Source: Wurfbainia villosa (lineage: Eukaryota; Streptophyta; Magnoliopsida; Zingiberales; Zingiberaceae). Taken from it: DNA of 64,000 bases. Where the stretch lies: the NCBI GenBank assembly GCA_025175895.1, contig JAKLTH010000238.1, forward strand, positions 5,952,001 through 6,016,000. Direction: 5' to 3'. Shown here piece after piece: positions 44,760 to 55,183 of the stretch. A model generated the notes under the pieces. The model had not been told where the DNA came from. It saw only the letters and a program-made list of their open reading frames with translations, and did no database searches. Every line of letters starts with the position of its first letter. Positions within the stretch are counted from its first letter, which is position 1. The position numbers and the translations under genes were made by a program.

Positions 44760-46594
44760 TGTTGGTACAATTAGCCTCAGGTCAAGGTTGACCGAGCTCG
44801 AGTTGGGATCGAATTGAGTTTCGATATTTTAAAATATGATTAGAGGTAAAGGATAGGATGAGGGAGATTGTTGGTGCAATCAATCTCAGATCAAGGTTGC
44901 CCAAGCTCGAGTGTGACTCAAGTTGGAGTTGGGTTTGAGTATGGGTGATAATATGACTATGGGATTGCATGGGACATCCATAGTCATATGGAAATGAGCA
45001 AAAAGTCAAATAGGTCAAGGTTGACTAGCTATTTGATGAGTGGAGAAACCTAAGTCAGTCCAAGTTGACAGGACACTTGGTGTTAAAAAGTCCAACTGGG
45101 AGTTGGCAAAGGAAATCCAAGTCGATCAAGGTTGATTGGGCATTTAGTGTTGGAAAGTCCAACTAGGAGTTGGCAACGGAAGTCCAGGTTGGTCAAAGTT
45201 GACCAGACACTTGGCACGAGGAAAGAAAAATCCAAGTAAGTCAAGGAAGACCAGATGTTTGGTGAAGTGAAGTATTGACAGGTCACAAGGTGATTATTCT
45301 TGGCAAGTGAAGTACCAATAGGTCACGGGATGACTGTGTCTGGTAAGTGAAGTCCCGACAAGTCTGGGAGACCATGTCTGGCAAGGGAAGTCCCGGCAGA
45401 TCACAGGGAGAATGTGCTTGGCAAGTGAAGACTCGATAAGTCTAGGAGACTGTACTTGGCAAGAGAAGTGCCCGCTAATTAGGGAGATTAAGCTTGGCAA
45501 GAGAAGTCCTAGTAGGTCATGATTGGTCGGATGTTAGGTAAGGGTGGAAAGTCCTAGTAGGTTAAGGTTAATCGGATACCAAGTGAAGTGAGAGTTGGTT
45601 TGAAACTGGGCTGAGACTGAAACATCAGTCGACTGGTAGGGTTTACCAATTGACTGATAATAGTGCTCGAGCAAATGTTGAATTTGGAACTCAACTGGTG
45701 GAGCAGTCGACTGATGAGGTTGATCAATCAACTAGTGTCTTGGTCATCGACAGGTGGAGTGAGCAACGACTGGTGTCACTAGTTGAGCAACCATATAGTT
45801 CAGAACTTGACTAGCAACTTGACTAGCTAAGGCCAATCAACTGATGGATTTATCAGTCAACTGGTGACACTGTAGTAGGGCACAAAAAATTTAGTAGTCA
45901 ACTGACAATGGAGTGCAGTCAACGGGTGTCAGTTTAGCAAGATACAGAAGGATAGCAACTTGCCTAACCAATCAATTGATGGTTTAGCAGTCGACTGATG
46001 GATAATGGCAGTTGATTGATGGAGCAGAATCCAACATGGATGATATTGTTGGAGCCTTAGATCGCACTACTATCCATTGACCAGTCGACTAGGGGTTTTG
46101 GCAATCGACTGGGAGGCGGGAATTAGCCCGATGAATACCCTATAAAAGAGGGTTTCAAGGTGATTTGAAGGCGTCGATTCTTGGAGATTTTGAAGGGGAT
46201 TTACTGCTGCATTCTAGACCTTCTAAGCAATTCCAAAGCAAGCAAGGTCGCAATTATGTAAAAGTGTTTTCACTTGTTCTTTCATTTGCTTTTGTATTTC
46301 GTGTTTGGTTATTCTTGTTGTAAGCTCTAGGTGTTGCAAGAAGTTTCTCCACCTTCGGAAGGTTTCCGAGAAGAAAGTGATAGTGGGACTATCGGTAGGG
46401 GTTAGGCCGTGGATTAGGAACCGAGAGTTCCGAACCATGTAAAATCTGGTATGTTGTATTTGTGCTTTGTCTTTTTGTTTTGTTTATACATTATTTATGT
46501 CGTATTAACATTTTGTAGATGAGCACACAAACGCAAATCAAAGATCAAGATTTGAGGTCGCTACCCCTTTCTCTAGCACGCCAAGGTCCTAACA
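44760..46594 (+). mobile_element. Solo LTR shared by both copies (copy B)
   Basis: Uninterrupted orthologue of 5808-9551. It starts TGTTGGTACAATTAG and ends GTCCTAACA, with TGAAG before and CAAAA after as a decayed target duplication. A second start-like junction GGGAGATTGTTGGTGCAATC lies at about 44863. GTCGACTG palindromes at 45620-46120 precede the TATA box TATAAAAG (46141-46148). The poly-C run of the copy A version is reduced to CCCC. Confidence 0.88.
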
Positions 46595-46788
46595 CAAAAA
46601 ACCTCAGTGATGCTATATAAATGCAAATTATGGTAAAGAAAAGTTCTCTGGTATTTTTTGCTACTGAATACTTCCTATTTTCATATTTCTCCAACTTTTA
46701 TCTTCATTCTTCTGTTTGACTTAAACATAGATGGGTCGTAGTCGAAGCATCGACAGTTATCTAACTTGTTTTATGTTGGACAAGATAT

Positions 46789-47811
46789 TGTTGGTGTTGG
46801 GACACTAGATAATCGAACCTGAGTTTTTATAATGGCAAAAGTTTAAAGTTAATTATATTGTGATCTTATATTTTATGTTAAGAATGCAGGATTAAGCAGG
46901 TACAAAGTCCTAGTGGATCTAATTAGGCAAAAGGAAGTCCAAACAGGGTTTGGAAAATCTAAGCAAGGTAAGAACCTTGTGTGTGGAGTAGTAAGGTCGC
47001 ATTCTCAAGTACAAGGACAACCTTAGGCGTCGGTCTGACTAAGGATTTCGAGGGAATATCAAAGTCAAGATCGGATAGTCAAAGATTATTGTTGCTACTC
47101 TGTGTACACTGGTGTATTACTGTGCTAACTTTGTGATGTAGGAAAATAGCACCAAGAATAGTTCAATTTAACTCTAGTCAACTGGAAGGGAGTCCAGTCG
47201 ACCGGACCAGGTCCAATCGACAGAACCATGGTCCAGTCAGTTGGAGCAGGTTGAGATAAACTGTGACTGCATCGGATCTAAATCCGGATGAAGTTAGATG
47301 CCTGGAGTCGATTGGACCAAATCCAGTCGACTGGGAAAACTTTATAAAAGTAATTTTGACTAGAAACCCTATACATGAATTCCTAAGTTGTTGTACTCTC
47401 ATCTCGTGCATCCAATGCTGCTATGATTCTACTATTCCAATCGTGTGCTTTCACTTAGATCATTTTGAGGCAGTATTGTTTAGTTTTTTTTCATTACTAT
47501 CATTTGTACTTCAATTCAATAAGGAGTGGTAAGGTTGTTACCGTCTCCTTAATCTTTTGTAAAAACCACATCTGTTATCTCCAACGAGGAAGAGACTTTT
47601 AGTGGATTATCCATCAATAGCGATCTAGGATTGTTGGCCTTAGATTAGTAGTCTCATGGCTATCAACCAAGTAAATAACATGTGCGTTCTTATTTACTAT
47701 TTATTTGTTTGTTTTTCACTATGTTATTACTTTGATTTTATGAGTTTTATGAATGAAAAGAAAAAGATTTTTAAAATATTATTCACCCCTCCTCTAGCGT
47801 TCTTTCCAACA
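46789..47811 (+). mobile_element. Solo LTR, second family (copy B)
   Basis: Orthologue of 9746-10764. It starts TGTTGGTGTTGGG and ends TTTCCAACA, flanked by GATAT and GATAC. The TATA box TATAAAAG is at 47343-47350, preceded by CAGTCGACTGG-type motifs. Confidence 0.9.
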
Positions 47812-47857
47812 GATACTGTTATGGTCGTGAGAATCTATCCTCTTTCGAAGACTCAAC

Positions 47858-47860
<3 letters not shown>

Positions 47861-47927
<67 letters not shown>

Positions 47928-48037
47928 CACACACACAATTGACTATCATGTGATTGTGTCTCTCAGTCGTGTATGCTGGTGCACACAGGAGATGATACAC
48001 TTGCATTGTACACCCATATGTGTGCACCAGCTTGTGC

Positions 48038-48098
<61 letters not shown>
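47861..48098. repeat. Simple-repeat cluster AT, AG, CA and TA (copy B)
   Basis: AT tract 47861-47891, AG tract 47891-47921 and a CA-rich stretch, then after about 100 bases a TA tract 48041-48098. Copy A has a much shorter version near 10771-10835. The last TA tract abuts the gypsy gag relic. Confidence 0.92.
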
Positions 48099-48100
<2 letters not shown>

Positions 48101-48430
48101 ATATTTGTGTTGGCCCTATCAAGGTCATTAGAAAAATTTGACACTTCACCTTATCAATATATTGATGCATGAGAAAAGCATTCTTGAACTAACCAAGTCG
48201 ATCTTCTGGGTCTAATGATTTTGTATGCTCCCAATATGTAATGGTTGAAAATGGGTCAATAATTCTTTGGTGAGGATTTCATATGAAAATGGAGTATCTC
48301 GTGGAATCAATATATCCTTCTACTTGCTCATTGAGGCAGTTGTCCCTATTCTAGGGTCTCTTTGGGCGATTCTGAATGTCGACTCTCACGATTGTTCTGC
48401 TTAGGAAACTGATACTTCCCCTCATATTTC
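48099..48430 (-). pseudogene. Ty3/gypsy gag relic, minus strand, private to copy B
   Basis: On the minus strand one frame reads DPEDRLG, a stop, then FKNAFLMHQYIDKVKCQIF and LIGPTQIWY. This matches the retrotransposon gag pattern DPEDHL..F..A.L.Q.....KC..F..TL.G.A..W of gypsy elements. The upstream part (48240-48430) has more stops. The relic ends abruptly in a TA microsatellite right after the Trp-Tyr of the domain. It is not functional. Confidence 0.65.
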
Positions 48431-48431
48431 T

Positions 48432-48915
48432 TATTGGTGCAATCGATCCAAGTCATGATTGACCAAACTCGAGTGGAACTCGAGTAGGGTTTTGATGTTT
48501 AACAATGGGTTTGACCATTATTTGACAATAGATTTACTATATGATTGACCATGAGTTTGACCATATGATGGAGAAGTTCAAGTGGGACACTTGGCATGGA
48601 AAGTTCAAGTATAATCTTTGCAATTGGAAAATCCAAGCATTGTCTTGGCATGGAAAGCCCAAACATGGGTCTTGGCAATGGAAAAGTCCAAGTCATGAGT
48701 ACTTAGCATGGAAAAGTCCAAGCATGGGTCTTAGCAATGGAGAAGTCCAAGTCATGGAGACTTAGACTGGAAAAGTCCAAGCATGGGTCTTGGCTACGTA
48801 AGTCCAAGGGTGTAGTCTTGGTGGTGAAAATCTAAGTCATGGTTACTTGTCAAATGGGAAGTCCAAGGATAAGGTTTTGTCAGCGTAAAGTCTAAGCATA
48901 CAGTCTTAGTGACAA
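48432..48915 (+). mobile_element. Truncated LTR of the TGTTGG family (copy B)
   Basis: It starts TATTGGTGCAATCGATCC and runs through the AGTCCAAG minisatellite, but breaks off near 48915 before any palindrome array, TATA box or C run. The 3' two thirds are missing and no target duplication is seen. Confidence 0.75.
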
Positions 48916-49079
48916 CGACCATGTGATTCGTGTGTGAAAACAGAAATGCATAGTAACTTCCATCACGTGCAAGCACTCATTTCTCATGCCCGAATGGAAA
49001 GTACACAGTAACTTCCCCGTCGAAGTCTCTCTCCACCCATGGTCATTTGGCATTTTCGCTGAACGGGCAAATTTCGATC

Positions 49080-49420
49080 ACAATTCGATCCGCGTCGGAG
49101 TCTGACAGGATCGCGATCGAATTCCGACATGATTGTGGTGGGAATCAGCTGTGGTGTTGACGATTGCATTTCAATCGAATTCTAGCCAGATTTCGATAGG
49201 AGTCCAACCACACTTCAGTTGGACTCTAGTGCCTGCTAGACCGCAACCACATTCCAATCGGAATCTAGCCACGGTTAGGTCGGCCGATTGATTGGATTGC
49301 GACGACGACCCCAACAGATTTAGGAGTTAGGCTATAGTGCTCATCGGAGAAGACGACACAAGCAGAGCACTGTACATTTTCCATTTACTGTGTAATCTCA
49401 TGAATCAAACGGTGGAGAAG

Positions 49421-49499
<79 letters not shown>

Positions 49500-50640
49500 C
49501 TTATGTTGTGTGACAATCGTTGTGCGGTTGTACACGACGCACTTTAAGCCATCAGATCTTTGTCTAATTCATGGGATTGCATAGTAAATAGGAAATGCAC
49601 AGTGCTCCTGCCCACGACGTTCTTCTTCGATTAGTACTATAGTCAACCCTTGAACCCGTCGGGGTCACCGTCGCATTGCAGTTCGACCGATCGGATCGTG
49701 GTTGGTTTCCGATCGAATTGCGATTGGAATTGGCCACAATTGTGGACGCCATCAACTGTGATGTTGGCGGCTAGAATTCAGTCGGATTCTAATCACAGTC
49801 CGATCGGCACAGGAGTCTAGTCAGACCACAGTCGGATTCTGATCGGATTACAATTAAAATCCGATCAAATTGCGACCGCTAGCACCGCAACCACTATCGG
49901 GCGCAATTTGGCTAGAATTTGGGCGTGATCCAATTGAGACTGGAGTCTGGTCGGATTGCAATCAGATTCTAGCCAGAATCCATCGCAATTATCGCCAATT
50001 GTTGCGATGTTGATGACCATAATTCATCAGATTTCGATTGCAGTCCAATCGGAATCCAACTGCTCGGTACGACAATGTCGAGCGACCAAGGGGCGATGAC
50101 AATTTGACGGGAAAGAGTTACTATGAACTCTCTATTACTATGTTTGCTCGGGCAATGACAGAATTACTATGTATTTCCCATTATCGCACATGAGTCACGC
50201 AACGTATGGGAGTTTTATGATGGGCACTCAAAATAAGCACCCAGCATGAGCTTCCTCACTGAACAGTGAAATCACTATTAACATGAGGAGAGCTCATGTT
50301 GGATTCCACGTACGAAGACAAAAAAATGCACAGTAATTTCCATCGATATCCATCACAATGTGCATTTTCCATGTGGATCACTCGTCTAACGCCCGGTATC
50401 GCCGCTGAGCGATCAGATTTCGGTCGCGGGTCGGTCGGTGTCGGATCGCGGTCGGAATCCAACCGCATTGCAACTGTCAGCAAAGCAGCCACGAGCATCC
50501 GCAATCTCAACCGTTTCAATCTAGAATTTGGTCAGAATTTGACCATGATTTGGTCAGCTAGTCAACTGGTCGTGATGACGGCGATGGCGACCCGACGGGT
50601 TCAAGCGTTGGCTATACAACATAAATTTTTTTGAATAAAA
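49080..50640. repeat. GATCGG-rich degenerate repeat block (copy B)
   Basis: Counterpart of the sequence around the copy A site 10950-11031 and of 12613-14530. It lacks the minus-strand solo LTR found in copy A and has an uninterrupted GAATTC near 49120. A TA tract at 49423-49497 sits between inverted arms where copy A has a 183-bp tandem duplication. No gene is seen. Confidence 0.6.
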
Positions 50641-51393
50641 AATTATTATTTAAAATTATTCAACTATAAATACTAATACATGAATTAGATTTATAGACGC
50701 AACTAAATTTAAAAAAAAAGGTTAATTAAGAAATTGAAATGAATTTTTAAGATTTAAATATAAATTAAAAAAAACAATCAATCAATTGTGATTGATTGAT
50801 TTAAAATATTAACAGTAAATAATTAATTAATATATGAGTTGTAGTCTCTACGATGTGTCTCATAGTTATTGTGAGGGAGATAAATCACGATTTTATAGGA
50901 CTTGACGTGGTGGTCAAAATACGTGGAGATCATTTGAATCCAGAAAAAGACTTTAGATCTCCTCCGAAATTGATCTATGTCATTTCTATAAATATCGTTA
51001 TACTTTAGCTATCACGTCATCTCTACAGGGACAATAATATCTCATTCATACTAATTGCTTTGGGTGAAATTCATTACCAATTTCTTGGTTTGGCTTTCGA
51101 GATGAAGATTAATGTACTTTAACAATTGAAATCAACCATCTTGACTTAATTAAGCTACCAAATCAATAGAAAATGCCACCAAATATGTCGATTATAAGAA
51201 ATAAAAAAGTTGATTATATTTTATCAGAGTAGGACCTCAGAGGATTGTTGGGCTCTCGTTCATGGTCCAAAATTTGATCTTAAAAAAAATATAGAAAATT
51301 TTGATTTTTATAAAAATAAAAATTTAACCATTAAAAAAGAGTCTATTAAAATTTTCGCCATTCCAAAATCGACTCTGTATTTTATTAATAAAT
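50640..51393. other. AT-rich spacer with an inverted repeat-tail copy (copy B)
   Basis: It matches 14531-15282 except for about 200 bases (50830-51040). Those are the reverse complement of the repeat tail at 1380-1600 (CATAGTTATTGTGAGGGAGATAAATC; GATCTCCTCCGAAATTGATC). That piece is absent from copy A, suggesting a separate insertion. No coding sequence is seen. Confidence 0.55.
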
Positions 51394-51465
51394 GCTTTCA
51401 TAACTCAGTTGGTTAGAGCACCCGTAGTAAGCCGGAGGTCTCGAGTTCAACTCTCAATGAAAGCA
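51394..51465 (+). pseudogene. Broken tRNA-Thr (copy B)
   Basis: Orthologue of 15283-15356, 72 nt. Two bases are missing in the anticodon arm (CCCGTAGTAAGCCGG against CCCGTTTAGTAAGCGGG), so no normal seven-base loop forms. The A box has changed from TAGCTC to TAACTC. The upstream CAA motif has become TAA. Acceptor and T stems remain intact. It is unlikely to make a functional tRNA. Confidence 0.88.
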
Positions 51466-51492
51466 AAGTAAATTTAGTGTGATATTTTAATA

Positions 51493-51910
51493 GTCTAGTT
51501 GCATTATCTTTGTGAAATCGCTAAAGTCTTACACTACTTGCAAAGGCAAATCATATTTTAAATATGATATTTTATTTTTATTGATAACCTAAGTGTAAGT
51601 TGCTCTCTGTAAAATCGTCCAACGCTAAAGTTTGCGAAGGTAAATCATATTTTTAATATGTTCTTTTATTTTTATTGGTAATCTAGGTGTCAATTGCTCT
51701 CTATAAAATCGTCTAGTTGCATCATCTTTGTAAAATCGCTAAAGTCTTACGCTGTTTGCAAAGGCAAATCATATTTTAAATATGATATTTTACTTTTATT
51801 GATAACCTAAGTGTCAGTTGCTCTCTGTAAAATCGTCCAACGCTAAAGTTTGCGAAGGTAAATCATATTTTTAATATGTTCTTTTATTTTTATTGGTAAT
51901 CTAGGTATCC
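51493..51910. repeat. 218-bp tandem duplication after the broken tRNA
   Basis: GTCTAGTTGC recurs at 51493 and 51711 and ATTGGTAATC at about 51674 and 51892, giving two near-identical units. Each unit itself contains two similar halves (GCAAAGGCAAATCATATTTT and GCGAAGGTAAATCATATTTT). Copy A has only one short related stretch near 15360-15450. Confidence 0.85.
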
Positions 51911-51989
51911 AAGCTCTGCAATTGGGTCGTCTCGGTAAAAATCATCCAATGTTAAAGTCTTAGGTGGCGTTTAGTTTGAGTATGGGTGT

Positions 51990-54900
51990 AAGATATCGGA
52001 AAAATAAATAAATAAATAAAATAATAGCCCTTGCTAATTGAGAATTAGCTTGTGGAATTTTTAGGAATTTTTAGAATTTTTTCTGAAAAAAAAAAGGAGT
52101 TCATACGACCGATTAGGAGGAAGATTAAAGATTAATTGGGAGATTGGGTTAAACTTAGGCTAGACTTGAGTTAGCTGAACCCATTCCACCGGCTTTTAAA
52201 AACCTCCCGAACCCAAGCCGATCCCGACTTCTTTTCTCATCGCGAATCCTCTCTTCTCGTCGTCGCCACTCCTCCTCCCAATCGTGAGATTTCCCTCTCC
52301 AAATTTCTTCTGCCGATCTCTTCCTCACCATCGCCGATCATTCTTCCTCTTCCGGTGTTGTCGGATATCTTCATTGGAGCAGCCAGTCGGTCACTGCTGC
52401 CTCTGCTCAGTCCTCCTCGCCACGAGAACCAACTGTCGCCAGCTTTCCCGAGCTGGATCTCACCTTTTTCGACGATCTGCCACCATCGACGCTCGAGCTC
52501 AGCTTGCACCATCGTAGCCTATGTCCACCACGAGCTCTATTTTGCAGCGAGATTGGTCTCGTGGTTTCGCTCTCCGTTTCTGCCACTGTCGTCGTCGGAT
52601 CTCCTTGTGCAAGGTGGTTTGTTGAGCTGTGATGTTAGGGATTTCGGTCGGAAGCTATGTATGAGATGGCAAAGGTAAACTACTGTTATAGTTTAGATTT
52701 AGGGTGTTATTCGGTTGTTAACATTGATTTAGTTGATTTTGATGGGTGCTGCACTTTGATTGTGCTAGAAAGTAGTAAGTATTATGGATCGGTAAGGTTA
52801 AGGGGAAACTGTGAAACTTTGTGATGGATTGGGAAGGAAGGTAATCTGAGTAATGATCCGAATCTGATGTCTTAACTTGTGATTTCAGGTGATGGAGATG
52901 GGTTATTTCCGTTGTTCATTTGGATTGTACAGATCGACCTATGACTTAAGACCATGGATCAAGAAGCGGTGGAAGCAAGGCTCAAATTAGGTAAGCTGTG
53001 ATTTGATTATGTTTTGGTAGTGAACTAGGTTGTGACAGCAAAATAGTTTATGATTGGATTTAGGTTCGATTTGAGATGTGATACCATCATTGAACTTATA
53101 ATAGACTTTGTCAATGTTTGCATGTTGATTACAGCATTTTGATACGAGGCAGGTTCGCGAACGCGAATACAATCAACACAGCTTATATATATCAAGTGGG
53201 TAATATCTACCCTGGTCAGGTAGTTTGACTGATTCCAATGCATGAATTTGGACTTATGATGATACCTTTGATCTTAAATCCACTCTTATTTAATCATGTG
53301 CTTATATTTAGCCTTGACCTTTGAGATATATTACTGTTAATTCATCGTTCATCTATTACGGATATGAATTATGAATCCTATTGTGTGTTGGTTGATGGAT
53401 ATTCAGTTAAGTACATGTGGTTAGGGTCACCGTTGTGAACTCAGATTTGGGATTACTGTGTCACTTCACTAGGGTTAAGTGATGGATTAGATTATGAAGT
53501 CGATTATTGTATCGTACACATATTAGTTGTGCATCTATGGTGGATCTAGTCATCTGTGCATAGATAAGTGTGTGGTTGTCAATATGTGGCTAGGGACTGG
53601 AGGTCCTAACATAATTGTATATCCATTATGGATCGTGTATCTGTATATTATTATATGGATTGTCGATAGTATCTCGCTATGGACTAGAGGTCCTAGCGTG
53701 ATTGATTGTCAGTTGTGTATGACTCTCTATGTGGTAGAGAGAGTGTCTTGTGGATTAGTAGTTCTTGCATAGTTGACTTTTGTTTGACCAGAACTCCTCG
53801 TGGGATAGAGAGTGTTGCAGGGATACGTATGTGGAGCTATGCATCATTACATTGCATGCATGCTGTCGATTGGGTCTCCCTTGTGGTTGAGACAGATCGT
53901 CAGTCATCCTGCCTCCCTGGCCACTTGGGGTAGTGGTAGCAGGGTTGAGTACAGAGCATTAGATGTGCCACGCTCAGCCACTATAGACGGTGGTAGCTGG
54001 AGATGTGCACTTAGCCACTGTGCAGAGTGGTGGTTAGCGCACTCGCCCACTATAGACGGTAGTTTCGTGATGTGCAGTTGTCCTATGTGTGGTACTCGTC
54101 TACTCATGGGTAGTGACGGTGCGGCTTGCAGTAGGGACCCCCGTGGAGTAGTTAGCTCTTTACGCTTATATGCTACTCATTCATACTACCCAACTCGACC
54201 ACTCGAGAGTAGTGGTAGCTAGAGTCGGGATAATTGTCATATTGTGCCACCCAGGCCATACTGGGGTCATGGTTGGATGGGTCTGCAGACATGGTTATGC
54301 ATATGTATTGTTGAGATATATGTATGCATGTATTTGATATATGTTTTACATATGCCTGTGAGATGCTGCATTTGATTGAGCTATGTTTGCTGCATATGCT
54401 TGTTCATAATGTTACATGTCATTTGTATATTATAAACTATTATGTATTGAGCATGATGTATGTGTTGGTCCAGATTGTTGTATGTATTTGATTAGCATCA
54501 TGTCATAGTGTAGTATAGACCGGGTTGTTATTACATGTGATTATATACTATTCATATGTCTAAGTGTTGGTTAGATATGGGATTGACCTTGTATGTTATA
54601 TAGGTTATGTTATTATATACCTGTTCAGGATGATATAGCTTATAGTGTTGCAGACGGTCAGGTACATTAGTACATTACTTCATATCAGTTGATCAGTTTA
54701 GTATATGCATTGAGTATGACTATACTGGTGGTTACTGGTTATTACATTTAGGATTGTATGTCTATTGGACTCCTTTTGTATACATGTAGATCTTCACATG
54801 TATACTTGAAGATCTCTATATCCCTATATGTTGTTCATGCATTTTCTATATATTACCCCTAAGTTTATACTCACCACCACGGACCCTGGGTTTCTTGTCG

Positions 54901-55183
54901 CCCATGTAACAGGTAGAAGATTCCTTGGATGTTCGAAGCTCCGCCAGCTGATCCCATCTCACATCGAATGGTTGGATGTTTATTCTGTTTTGTTGTATTA
55001 TGTTGGGTTGTTGATTTGAAGATTTTATCCTATATTGTTCCGCATTTGTGGTATACGGATGTGATGTATGTATTTGGTCTTTATTATGATTTTTGTTGTG
55101 TCAAAGTCACTCCGGAGTGCATAGTTGAGTCGTTGTATCTTTAATATTTATTGGAGTATTTCCACTGTGATTTATGATTATAT
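51990..55183 (-). mobile_element. Ty3/gypsy-type LTR-like sequence, minus strand, incomplete
   Basis: In reverse orientation it resembles the LTR at 55184-57923. Shared blocks are an AATTTTTAGGAATTTTT motif, a CT- and GC-rich segment (52190-52680), CTCATGGGTAGTGACG and GGTGGTAGC phrases (53900-54250) and an ACTCACC..ACAGGTAG block (54865-54925). No LTR terminus is found at its right edge, so it is probably an older copy cut by the 55184 insertion. ORFs over the CT-rich part look compositional. Confidence 0.55.

Larger units (their letters stand above)
32127..51985. repeat. Segmental duplication, copy B
   Basis: This is the direct counterpart of 1-15460. Private material includes the P450 block (about 32685-34815), a solo LTR with a hAT transposon (39358-44085), a gypsy gag relic (48099-48430), a truncated LTR (48432-48915) and long TA tracts. 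Identity is high by eye in the first 560 bases and lower in the GATC-rich blocks. The start is nominal: homology to sequence left of position 1 may extend into the minus-strand retroelement that ends near 32180. Confidence 0.9.

Noticed and set aside
52237..52678. CT-rich ORFs resembling a gene 5' end
   Set aside because: The segment matches the LTR at 55184-57923 in reverse and no downstream exons with a protein domain are seen; treated as LTR sequence with a possible antisense exon.
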